A DNA stretch of 21,149 nucleotides from positions 1-21,149 of the forward strand of contig JANTGX010000013.1 of assembly GCA_024762755.1 (NCBI GenBank), given 5' to 3'. Position 1 is the first letter of the stretch. The number at the start of each line of letters is the position of its first letter. Under the pieces are notes generated by a model. That model had not been told where the DNA came from. It searched no databases and saw only the letters and a program-made list of their open reading frames with translations. Both the position numbers and the translations under genes were made by a program. This document shows, one piece after another, positions 1 to 6,679 of the stretch. This stretch comes from Gammaproteobacteria bacterium. Lineage in GTDB: Bacteria; Pseudomonadota; Gammaproteobacteria; SZUA-152.

Positions 1-573
1 TACGACTTCGGCAAGCCCTTCGCGCGCATGACGGTGTTCGAGTCCATCCTGCACTTCAACCCCAACCTGAAGGCGGAGCAGTTACAGACCCTGGAGGCCG
101 CCCGTCAGTTGGCCGAGGGCCTGGGCATTCCCTTGAAGGACAGTTACGGCCTGGGCAAGGTGCAGATCGAGATCTTCGAGAAGACCGTCGAGCACCGCCT
201 CAAGGACCCCACCTTCATCACCGCCTACCCCACCGAGGTCTCGCCCCTGGCGCGGCGCAACGACGAGGATCCCTTCGTCACCGATCGCTTCGAATTCTTC
301 GTCGGCGGGCGCGAGATCGCCAACGGCTTCTCCGAGCTCAACGACGCCGAGGACCAGGCCGAGCGCTTCCGCAAGCAGGTGGAGGAAAAGGAGGCCGGCG
401 ACGCCGAGGCCATGCACTTCGACGAGGACTACATCGTCGCCCTGGAACACGGCATGCCGCCCACCGCCGGCGAGGGCATCGGCATCGACCGCCTGGTGAT
501 GCTGTTCACCGATGCCCCGTCCATTCGCGACGTGCTGTTGTTCCCGCACATGCGGCCGCGCCGCAAGGAGTAG
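1..573 (+). CDS. lysS: Lysyl-tRNA synthetase, class II, C-terminal part (5' end outside window)
   Basis: The reading frame is open from base 1 and ends with TAG at 571-573, giving about 190 residues. LysS charges tRNA-Lys with lysine in the cytoplasm using ATP. The part seen is the second half of the class II catalytic domain. It shows the conserved stretch TAYPTEVSPLARRN, the segment FELNDAEDQAERF-like around FSELNDAEDQ, and the class II motif 3 GEGIGIDRLVMLF with its ATP-binding arginine, followed by LFPHMRPRRKE, a typical LysS ending (E. coli LysS is about 505 residues). The start and the N-terminal anticodon-binding domain lie upstream of the window. The gene converges on the HDOD gene, with only 24 bases between the two stop codons. 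Identification is secure. Confidence 0.96.
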   Translation, partial: YDFGKPFARMTVFESILHFNPNLKAEQLQTLEAARQLAEGLGIPLKDSYGLGKVQIEIFEKTVEHRLKDPTFITAYPTEVSPLARRNDEDPFVTDRFEFFVGGREIANGFSELNDAEDQAERFRKQVEEKEAGDAEAMHFDEDYIVALEHGMPPTAGEGIGIDRLVMLFTDAPSIRDVLLFPHMRPRRKE

Positions 574-597
574 CCTCGGGCGTCCGAGGGCCTCGGT
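574..597. terminator. Short GC hairpin between convergent lysS and HDOD gene (weak terminator candidate)
   Basis: Directly after the lysS stop, CCTCGG (574-579) and CCGAGG (584-589) form a perfect 6-bp stem with loop GCGT; a further CCTCGG follows at 591-596 and could pair instead. There is no U-tract on either strand, so this is at best a weak bidirectional terminator. It fills almost the whole space between the convergent stop codons. Confidence 0.35.
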
Positions 598-1440
598 CTA
601 AGCCGTGAGCAGGCGCTGGATCTCGGTGATCTCGTCGTGCGCCTCTTTCAGCGCCTCGATGCTGCCGAGGGGATCGATGCCCAGTTTTGCGAAGGCGGGC
701 ACGCTGCCCCAGTCGGGATCTGGGTGGGGGTTTTGTGCCTGATGCCTGCCGGTATAGCTGTGCAGATTGGCCACCGTGACGATATCGGCCAGATCCAGTT
801 GGCTCGAGTGGCGTTGCAGATCGTCGTGCTCGCCGGCCACTTCGGTAAAGGCCGGTGGAAAGTGCCAAGCCTTGACCATGACCTTGCCCAGGGCGCCGTG
901 CAGGCGGTTGCACAATCGGTCCATGGCGGCCGGGTTGTTGGCCAGTTCGGGGTGCTTCTCGGCCTTGGCGATGATGGGCAGTTTGCCGATGTCGTGGATC
1001 AGGCCGGCCAGCATGGCCTCGTCGGGCTTGAAGTCGGTGAATCTCAGGGCCAATACATGACTGATGGCGGCCACCTGCACGCTGTGTGACCACAAGACGG
1101 CGACCCGCTGGCGCAGGGCCGGAAAACGGCTATGGAACAATTGGCTGACGAGAAAGGCGGTGACCAGGTTGCGCACCTGCACCATGCCCAGGCGGGTGAC
1201 CGCGGCATGTACATCGTCCACGCTGCGGTTGCCGCGAAACAGGGGGCTGTTGGCGGTCTGCAGCAGGCGTGCGGAGAGGGCGGGGTCCGTTCCCAGCACC
1301 TTGGCCACCTGGCGGGTGGAGGCGTTGGGACTGTCGATGATCTCGTTGATGCGCACCGCCACCTGCGGCAGCGTGGGCAATTTTAGGCGGTTGGCCCTCA
1401 GGTCACCGATGATCGCCTGGATGAATTCGTCTACGTCCAT
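598..1440 (-). CDS. HDOD-domain signalling protein
   Basis: The protein has 280 residues. The HDOD domain, a degenerate HD-type fold found in bacterial signalling proteins, fills roughly residues 18-215. Supporting segments are LPTLPQVAVRINEII (21-35), a region LSARLLQTANSPLF (55-68) typical of the family, and an HD-like motif LIHDIGKLP (147-155) with H149 and D150. No other output domain such as GGDEF, EAL or receiver is fused, so this is a stand-alone HDOD protein. The family is often linked to signalling or motility control, but the ligand of this one cannot be told from sequence. It lies downstream of ygfZ on the same strand with an 80-base gap that holds a nested inverted repeat covering its Shine-Dalgarno. 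The start at 1440 is preceded by a strong SD (GGAAAGGAG on minus, about 1442-1450). Confidence 0.9.
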   Translation of the reverse strand: MDVDEFIQAIIGDLRANRLKLPTLPQVAVRINEIIDSPNASTRQVAKVLGTDPALSARLLQTANSPLFRGNRSVDDVHAAVTRLGMVQVRNLVTAFLVSQLFHSRFPALRQRVAVLWSHSVQVAAISHVLALRFTDFKPDEAMLAGLIHDIGKLPIIAKAEKHPELANNPAAMDRLCNRLHGALGKVMVKAWHFPPAFTEVAGEHDDLQRHSSQLDLADIVTVANLHSYTGRHQAQNPHPDPDWGSVPAFAKLGIDPLGSIEALKEAHDEITEIQRLLTA

Positions 1441-1443
1441 GCT

Positions 1444-1496
1444 CCTTTCCCTGTTTGACTGCCGACCCGGATATGATCGGCAGCCGCTGGGAAAGG
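1444..1496 (-). promoter_or_regulatory. Nested hairpin sequestering the HDOD gene ribosome-binding site
   Basis: In the 80-base space between ygfZ and the HDOD gene, two perfect inverted repeats are nested. The outer arms are CCTTTCCC (plus 1444-1451) and GGGAAAGG (1489-1496), 8 bp. The inner arms are CTGCCGA (1459-1465) and TCGGCAG (1477-1483), 7 bp, with an 11-nt loop. Read as minus-strand mRNA, the 3' outer arm is GGGAAAGG, which contains most of the SD AAGGAG placed just before the AUG at 1440. Folding would hide the SD. No U-run follows, so a terminator is less likely. That it regulates translation is inference. Confidence 0.55.
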
Positions 1497-1520
1497 TTGA
1501 CTCCTATCGCCCGGCAGGCC

Positions 1521-2558
1521 TCACTGCGGCAGCTCGACGGGGTAGGGTAGCTCGCGCAGGTTGAGTGCCGGGCCGTCGGCGCTGCCCAGGTGCAGATCCG
1601 CTTCGGCTCGGGCGATCTCGATCACGGCCAAGAGGTCCGTGCCTCCCTCGGGCAGGGTCTCGGCCTGCACTACCTTGCCCACGCTCTGCGCAGACTCGGC
1701 GTCTCCTGTGTGGATCGAAGTGCCAGGTGCCGGTGCCGTGTCGCTGTCGCAATGGGCCAGATACATGCGCCGCTTGAGCTTGCCCAGATAGTGCATGCGG
1801 GCAACGATCTCCTGCCCGGGATAGCAACCCTTCTTGAAGCTGAGGCCACCGATGGCCTGCAGGTTGACCATCTGTGGCACGAAGGCCTCCTGCGTCGCGG
1901 CGTAGATCTCGGGCAGGCCGGCGCGGATCTCCAGCAGACGCCAGGCCGCTTCGCCGGCGGGGGTGGCCTGCTCGGCCAGACCTAGCCACAGGTCCTTCAG
2001 CGCGGGGATCTCGCCGTGGATCTCGAAACGCGGGGCGCTGCCGGGGACGCGCACACAGACCAGGCCAGCCTGCGCCAGGCAGGCGTCCACCGCCTCGGGC
2101 AGGCCGCCGAGGGCCTCGCGCAGGGCCGGCAGCAGGCCCTCTCCGGACAGGCCCAGGCTGCCCCAGGCGGTCTCCTCCTCCAGGCTGACTTGGGTGCGCA
2201 GGATGAACATGCGCAGGCGCTTGAGCACCGGCTCGAGGATCTCCTGCGGCAGGCGCAGGAGAAAATCGTCGCCGTCGCGGAACAGGCGGAAGATGGTCAG
2301 CAGACGGCCCTTGGGGGTGCAGTAGCCATTGAGCTGGCTGTGCGTCGTGCTGACCTCTCGCACGTCGTTGCAGAATTGGTTGAGCAGGAAGCTCTCCGCC
2401 TCCGGGCCACGTGCCCGGATCAGTCCATAGTGGGAGAGGTCGCAGAGGACCGTGCCGTCGAGGGCGGCGCGCTTCTCTGTCCGTGGGTCACTGAAGTGGA
2501 CGCCGTCGTCGAGACGGGCGCCTTGGGCGGTGAGGAATTCTTTCCAGTCGGCATTCAT
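1521..2558 (-). CDS. ygfZ: YgfZ/GcvT-like folate-binding protein (Fe-S cluster maintenance)
   Basis: The protein has 345 residues (E. coli YgfZ is about 326). It belongs to the GcvT-related family that binds tetrahydrofolate and supports assembly or repair of certain Fe-S enzymes such as MiaB. The diagnostic motif KGCYPGQE is at residues 243-250 with the conserved Cys245, followed by IVARMHYLGKLKRR. The N-terminal part shows the aminomethyltransferase-like stretch LNQFCNDV and NGYCTPKGRLL (77-87). The gene is divergent from the sdh operon across about 223 bases, a sensible neighbour because SdhB carries three Fe-S clusters, although a direct link is inference. It probably shares a transcript with the HDOD gene downstream. 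Confidence 0.93.
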   Translation of the reverse strand: MNADWKEFLTAQGARLDDGVHFSDPRTEKRAALDGTVLCDLSHYGLIRARGPEAESFLLNQFCNDVREVSTTHSQLNGYCTPKGRLLTIFRLFRDGDDFLLRLPQEILEPVLKRLRMFILRTQVSLEEETAWGSLGLSGEGLLPALREALGGLPEAVDACLAQAGLVCVRVPGSAPRFEIHGEIPALKDLWLGLAEQATPAGEAAWRLLEIRAGLPEIYAATQEAFVPQMVNLQAIGGLSFKKGCYPGQEIVARMHYLGKLKRRMYLAHCDSDTAPAPGTSIHTGDAESAQSVGKVVQAETLPEGGTDLLAVIEIARAEADLHLGSADGPALNLRELPYPVELPQ

Positions 2559-2591
2559 AGTGGCGGGTTTGACCTTGGGTTGGCTGTCGAA

Positions 2592-2612
2592 CGATGATAG
2601 CGGCTATCGTCG
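2592..2612. promoter_or_regulatory. Palindromic operator-like site upstream of ygfZ
   Basis: GATAGC (2596-2601) and GCTATC (2603-2608) are perfect inverted arms around a single central G. The symmetry continues outward for four more positions (CGAT/GTCG) with one mismatch, giving arms of 10 with 9 matches. It lies 34-54 bases upstream of the ygfZ start, in the ygfZ/sdhC divergent region (2559-2781), where no convincing -35/-10 pair was found for either gene. The site could be an operator; the regulator is unknown. Confidence 0.4.
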
Positions 2613-2781
2613 ATGGCGGGTGGCGCGTGTCACCGTTGTGCCGCTCGGGCATCCATCGACCGTGGTCGTGATCTTACTACGTCTGCCGCGCTGTTGGGCG
2701 GCAGGCGAACCGTCCAGCAACCGCTGGGCAGACCGGGGCCGCCCGTTTACCCATCTGCGCTACCGTGCCAAGGTAACCAAC

Positions 2782-3162
2782 ATGCATCCGTCCCTGCAAC
2801 GACCCGTGTTCCTCGACCTGCGACGCATCCGTCAGCCGGTGACGGCCGTGGTCTCCATTCTGCATCGCCTCAGTGGTCTTCTGCTGGTGCTGGCGGCTCC
2901 CTTCGCCGTCGCCCTGTTTGCCCTCTCCCTGCGCGACGCGGCCGGTTTCCAGCAGGCCGTGGAGATCCTCGCCAGCCCGCCCTTGCGGCTGCTGGGCCTG
3001 TTGCTCGGCTGGGGGCTGTTGCACCATCTGCTGGCCGGCCTGCGCTTTCTGTGTCTCGACCTCGATCTGGGGGTGAGCCGTACCGTGGCCCGCCGCAGTG
3101 CCCTGGGCGTGCTGCTGGGGGCCTTGATCCTGAGCATCGGCCTGGCCGGGGTCTGGCTGTGA
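2782..3162 (+). CDS. sdhC: Succinate dehydrogenase cytochrome b556 subunit
   Basis: The protein has 126 residues, matching the family length. SdhC is one of two membrane anchors of complex II; with SdhD it binds heme b and forms the quinone pocket in the inner membrane. It shows the N-terminal RPVFLDL stretch, the family signature SILHRLSG (25-32), and LHHLLAGLRFLCLD (80-93), where His82 aligns with the heme ligand of E. coli SdhC. Three hydrophobic segments are visible (about 26-48, 66-92, 105-125). The ATG at 2782 has AAGGT 8 bases upstream; the frame is open much further upstream but the homology begins here. It is first in sdhCDAB and overlaps sdhD by four bases. Confidence 0.94.
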   Translation: MHPSLQRPVFLDLRRIRQPVTAVVSILHRLSGLLLVLAAPFAVALFALSLRDAAGFQQAVEILASPPLRLLGLLLGWGLLHHLLAGLRFLCLDLDLGVSRTVARRSALGVLLGALILSIGLAGVWL

Positions 3163-3497
3163 GCTGGCGTGCCGCCAGCGGTCTGCGTCCCTGGCTGCTG
3201 CAGCGTCTGAGCGCGGTCTATCTGGCCGCCTATCTGCTCTTCAGCGTTGTGGTCTGGGTGGGGGGTGTGGCCGACTTCCATCACTGGCAGGCCTGGTTCG
3301 CGCAGCCACTGGTCAATGCCGCCAGCCTGCTGTTCCTCGTCGCCCTGTTGGGCCATGCCTGGGTGGGCACGCGTGACATCCTGATGGACTACGTGAAACC
3401 CGTGGGGTGGCGCTTCGCCCTGCTCAGCCTCTTCGGTCTGGCCTTCCTCATCAGTCTGGGCCTCGGCCTGCGCGGCCTGCTGCAGGTGGGCGCATGA
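3159..3497 (+). CDS. sdhD: Succinate dehydrogenase membrane anchor subunit
   Basis: The protein has 112 residues with a GTG start at 3159 that overlaps the sdhC stop (GTGA), indicating translational coupling. Three transmembrane segments are apparent (about 18-37, 52-72, 86-108). The motif GHAWVGTRDILMDYVK (65-80) matches the E. coli SdhD heme and quinone region: His66 is the likely heme ligand and Asp77-Tyr78 correspond to the conserved DY pair near the quinone. It works with SdhC to anchor SdhAB and pass electrons to ubiquinone. Its stop overlaps the sdhA start (ATGA). The open frame extends far upstream across sdhC, but that is a shadow. Confidence 0.93.
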   Translation: MSWRAASGLRPWLLQRLSAVYLAAYLLFSVVVWVGGVADFHHWQAWFAQPLVNAASLLFLVALLGHAWVGTRDILMDYVKPVGWRFALLSLFGLAFLISLGLGLRGLLQVGA

Positions 3498-5254
3498 AGA
3501 TCGCGCGGCGCAAGTTCGATGCCCTGGTGATCGGTGCCGGTGGTGGCGGTCTGCGTTCGGCCCTGCAGCTGGCCCAGGCCGACGCCAAGGTGGCGGTGGT
3601 CTCCAAGGTCTTCCCCACCCGTTCGCACACCGTGGCGGCGCAGGGCGGCATGAACGCCGCCCTGGCCAATGTGACGCCGGACAACTGGCACTGGCACATG
3701 TACGATACGGTGAAGGGCAGCGACTACCTGGGCGACCAGGATGCCATCGAATACATGTGCCGTGCCGCCTCGCACCTGGTCATCGAGCTGGAGCACGCCG
3801 GAGTACCCTTTTCGCGCCTCGACGATGGCCGCATCTACCAGCGCCCCTTCGGCGGCCAGAGCCAGGACTTCGGCGGCGAACAGGCCGCACGGACCTGTGC
3901 GGCGGCGGACCGCACCGGCCACGCCATCCTGCACACCCTGTATCAGCGGAATATCCGCTCGCGCACTCATTTCTTCGACGAATACTTCGCCATCGACCTG
4001 GTGCGAGATGCCGAGGGTTACATCCTCGGCGCCGTGGTGCTGGAGATCGAGACCGGCGAACCCCTCTTGATCGAGGCCAAGACCACCCTGCTGGCCACCG
4101 GCGGTGTGGGCCAGCTGTTCCGCACCAATACCAACGCCCTCATCAATACCGGCGATGGTATCGCCATGGCCCTGCGCGCCGGTATCCCGGTGCAGGACAT
4201 GGAGTTCTTCCAATTCCACCCCACCGGCATCGCGGGCAAGGGCATGCTGATCACCGAGGGGGTGCGCGGCGAGGGCGGCTATCTGCTGAACAAGGACGGC
4301 GAGCGTTTCATGACGCGCTACGCCCCGCACGCCAAGGATCTCGCCAGCCGCGATGTGGTCAGCCGTGCCATCGCCAGCGAGGTGCGCGAGGGGCGCGGCT
4401 GCGGCCCGCAGGGAGACCACGTGCTGCTCAAGCTGGACCACCTGGGCGACGAGATCATCCGCCAGCGCCTGCCGGGGATCCGTGACATGTGCCTGACCTT
4501 CCTCGGCATCGATCCCGCAAAGGCCCCCATCCCGGTGTTCCCCACCGCCCACTACACCATGGGCGGGATCCCCACCAACCGGCACGGCCAGGTGGTGGTG
4601 CCACACGGCGCCGGTGCCGAAGAACCCATTCCCGGGCTCTATGCCGTGGGCGAATGCGCCTGTGTCTCGGTGCACGGCGCCAACCGTCTGGGGGGCAATT
4701 CCCTGCTGGACATCGTCGTCTTCGGCCGTGCCGCCGGCAATCACATCATCGATTTCCTCGCCGAGAATCGCTATCACCGCCCCCTGGACGAGGCCAGTGT
4801 GGAGCAGGCCCTGGCGCGGTTGGCGCGCTGGGAGGAGGGCGGCGACGGCGAGTCCGTCGACCAGTTGCGCGAAGAACTGCAGCGGGTGATGGAGGCCTAT
4901 TGCGGCGTATTCCGTGATCAGGCCACCATGGCCGAGGGTCTGGCCAAGGTGCAGGCCCTCGCGGCACGCCTGCCCGATGCCCGCCTGGCGGACCGCAGCC
5001 GAGTCTTCAACACGGCGCGCATCGAGGCCCTGGAACTGGAGAATCTCATGGCCCTCGGCCTGGCGACGGTGGCCAGCGCCCTGCTGCGGGAGGAGAGTCG
5101 CGGCGCCCATTCGCGCATCGACTACCCCGAGCGCGACGACCTCCGCTGGCTCAAGCACAGTCTCTATTTCGCCGACGGGCGGGTCGAATACAAACCGGTG
5201 CGGACCAAGCCACTCACGGTGGACAGCTTTCCGCCCAAGCCGCGGGTGTATTGA
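3494..5254 (+). CDS. sdhA: Succinate dehydrogenase flavoprotein subunit
   Basis: The protein has 586 residues, against 588 in E. coli. It oxidises succinate to fumarate with covalently bound FAD. Visible features are the dinucleotide-binding stretch VIGAGGGGLRSAL near the N-terminus; the flavinylation site RSHTVAAQGGMNAAL with His45, at the same number as in E. coli; FQFHPTG; RDVVSRAI with an active-site arginine; AHYTMGGIPTN; and GECACVSVHGANRLGGNSLLD. The C-terminal domain ends in KPLTVDSFPPKPRVY, typical of the family. The ATG at 3494 overlaps the sdhD stop. The adjacent sdhE encodes the factor that attaches FAD to this subunit. Confidence 0.98.
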   Translation: MKIARRKFDALVIGAGGGGLRSALQLAQADAKVAVVSKVFPTRSHTVAAQGGMNAALANVTPDNWHWHMYDTVKGSDYLGDQDAIEYMCRAASHLVIELEHAGVPFSRLDDGRIYQRPFGGQSQDFGGEQAARTCAAADRTGHAILHTLYQRNIRSRTHFFDEYFAIDLVRDAEGYILGAVVLEIETGEPLLIEAKTTLLATGGVGQLFRTNTNALINTGDGIAMALRAGIPVQDMEFFQFHPTGIAGKGMLITEGVRGEGGYLLNKDGERFMTRYAPHAKDLASRDVVSRAIASEVREGRGCGPQGDHVLLKLDHLGDEIIRQRLPGIRDMCLTFLGIDPAKAPIPVFPTAHYTMGGIPTNRHGQVVVPHGAGAEEPIPGLYAVGECACVSVHGANRLGGNSLLDIVVFGRAAGNHIIDFLAENRYHRPLDEASVEQALARLARWEEGGDGESVDQLREELQRVMEAYCGVFRDQATMAEGLAKVQALAARLPDARLADRSRVFNTARIEALELENLMALGLATVASALLREESRGAHSRIDYPERDDLRWLKHSLYFADGRVEYKPVRTKPLTVDSFPPKPRVY

Positions 5255-5276
5255 ACCCGATGGGAGTGACCGCTTC

Positions 5277-5975
5277 ATGCAATTCCTGATCTACCGATAC
5301 GACCCGGACGATGGCCGCGAGCCGCGTATGCAGGCGTATGAGCTGGACGGCTTCGACGCAGGGGCCAAGCTGCTCGATGCCCTGCTGCGCATCAAGGCCG
5401 AACTGGACCCCAGCCTGAGCTTTCGCCGTTCCTGCGGCGAGGGGGTGTGCGGCTCCGATGCGCTGAACATCAACGGCCGCAACGGCCTGGCCTGCGTCAC
5501 CAGTCTCGCCGAACTCGCGCAGCCGGTAACGATCCGGCCGTTGCCGGGCCAGCCGGTGATCCGCGACCTGGTGGTGGACATGAGCCAGTTCTATCACCAG
5601 TACCGCGCCGTGAAGCCGTGGCTGACGGTGCACGATCCGGCGCCGGAGACCGAGTACCGGCAGACGCCGGCCGAGCGTGCGCGCCTCGATGGCCTCTACG
5701 AATGCATCCTGTGTGGCTGTTGCTCCACCGCCTGTCCCTCCTTCTGGTGGAATCCAGACAAGTTTCGGGGCCCGGCGGCCCTGCTGCAGGCCTGGCGCTT
5801 CCTCGCCGACAGCCGTGACCAGGCCACCGCCGAGCGCCTCGCCGAGTTGGAGGGGCCGTACCGCCTGTTCCGCTGCCACAGCATCATGAACTGCACCGAC
5901 GTCTGCCCCAAGGGGCTCAATCCCACGCGCGCCATCGGCAAGATCAAGCAGCTGATGCTCAAACATCTGGTGTGA
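5277..5975 (+). CDS. sdhB: Succinate dehydrogenase iron-sulfur subunit
   Basis: The protein has 232 residues (E. coli 238). It carries electrons from SdhA to the membrane subunits through three clusters. The [2Fe-2S] ligands lie in SCGEGVCGSDALN (C53, C58, with D61) and C73. The second domain has YECILCGCCSTACPSFWWNP with C143, C146, C149 and C153, and RCHSIMNCTDVCPKGLNP with C200, C206 and C210, which supply the [4Fe-4S] and [3Fe-4S] clusters. All expected ligands are present. The ATG at 5277 has GGGAG about 11 bases upstream, in a 22-base gap after sdhA. Confidence 0.98.
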   Translation: MQFLIYRYDPDDGREPRMQAYELDGFDAGAKLLDALLRIKAELDPSLSFRRSCGEGVCGSDALNINGRNGLACVTSLAELAQPVTIRPLPGQPVIRDLVVDMSQFYHQYRAVKPWLTVHDPAPETEYRQTPAERARLDGLYECILCGCCSTACPSFWWNPDKFRGPAALLQAWRFLADSRDQATAERLAELEGPYRLFRCHSIMNCTDVCPKGLNPTRAIGKIKQLMLKHLV

Positions 5976-5978
5976 CCC

Positions 5979-6224
5979 ATGGCCGAGGCCGCCCCCCGCC
6001 TGCGCTGGCAGTGTCGCCGTGGTATGCGCGAACTGGATGAATTGCTGAAGGCCTTTCTGGCGCGCGGCTATGCACAGCTCGATGAGCCGCAATGCGCGGC
6101 CTTCGAGCGCCTGCTCTGCACCGCCGACAACCGGTTGCTGGAGTACCTCATGGGCCGCTGCCCACACCCCGAGCCGGAACTCGCCGACATTGTCGCGCGC
6201 ATACGCCACGCCGCTCGTCCTTGA
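5979..6224 (+). CDS. sdhE: FAD assembly factor SdhE (succinate dehydrogenase flavinylation)
   Basis: This is a small 81-residue protein (E. coli SdhE/YgfY is 88). SdhE promotes covalent attachment of FAD to SdhA and to fumarate reductase. The family motif RGMRELD (14-20, general form RGMxExD) is intact, followed by a helical region with FERLLCTADNRLLEYLMG. It begins three bases after the sdhB stop, so it belongs to the SDH operon, unlike in E. coli where it is elsewhere on the chromosome with ygfX. This position directly supports its SDH role. YgfY was once proposed as the antitoxin of YgfX. Confidence 0.93.
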   Translation: MAEAAPRLRWQCRRGMRELDELLKAFLARGYAQLDEPQCAAFERLLCTADNRLLEYLMGRCPHPEPELADIVARIRHAARP

Positions 6225-6633
6225 GCCGCGTCCCTCGCGCGCGCTGCGCCTGTCGCAGGCCGTTGCCCACCTCGGCGCGGCGGGTGTGCTCCTCGCCCTC
6301 GATGCCTGGCCCTGGCCCCTCCGCCTGCTCCTCGCCGCCGTCCTGCTCGCCACCGGCTGGCGGTCCCTCGCCAGCCAGCCCACCCTGCGACGACTCACCT
6401 GGCAGGCCGGCAACGAATGGCGCCTGGAAGGACGCAGTGGTGAGGTAGTCCACGCCCACGCCGTGGCGCCCACCGTCGTCCATCCCCTGCTGGTGGTGCT
6501 GCGGCTGCAGCCGGCCGGGCGCCGTCTCGCTCGCGCCGTGGTCCTGCCTGCGGACAGTCTGGAGGCGGAGGTCTTCCGTCGCTTGCGGGTGCGCCTGCGG
6601 GTGGAGGGGATCGCCGCGGGGGAGGTGGATTGA
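6190..6633 (+). CDS. ygfX: YgfX-family membrane protein (SdhE partner)
   Basis: About 147 residues if the TTG at 6190 is used; E. coli YgfX is about 135. An N-terminal PLVLEPRPSRALRL stretch leads into two adjacent hydrophobic segments (about 24-39 and 43-58), then a soluble region ending VLPADSLEAEVFRRLRVRLR, which resembles the LAADSMDEAEWRDLRR end of E. coli YgfX. In E. coli the protein is encoded next to sdhE and was reported both as a toxin affecting the cytoskeleton (CptA) and as an SdhE-interacting membrane protein. No ATG or GTG lies in frame near the expected start; the nearest ATGs (6070, 6082) would add about 36-40 unrelated residues. The TTG overlaps sdhE by 35 bases. Start uncertain, family call fairly good. 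Confidence 0.75.
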   Translation: MSRAYATPLVLEPRPSRALRLSQAVAHLGAAGVLLALDAWPWPLRLLLAAVLLATGWRSLASQPTLRRLTWQAGNEWRLEGRSGEVVHAHAVAPTVVHPLLVVLRLQPAGRRLARAVVLPADSLEAEVFRRLRVRLRVEGIAAGEVD

Positions 6634-6679
6634 GCGTCGCTCCGTGCTCGGCGGTCAGAGAAAGACGTGTGGACGCTCA
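6631..6679. repeat. Inverted repeat embracing both convergent stop codons (ygfX/nadB)
   Basis: TGAGCGTC (6631-6638) and GACGCTCA (6672-6679) are a perfect 8-bp inverted repeat with a 33-nt spacer. The left arm starts with the ygfX stop (TGA 6631-6633) and the right arm ends with the nadB stop (TCA on plus, 6677-6679). A hairpin would form in either transcript, but there is no U-tract, so classical intrinsic termination is doubtful. Confidence 0.45.

Noticed and set aside
3389..5278. 629-codon open frame on the minus strand covering all of sdhA
   Set aside because: It is the antisense shadow of a GC-rich gene; its composition (Gly, Ala, His, Gln-rich) has no recognisable family, while sdhA is certain.
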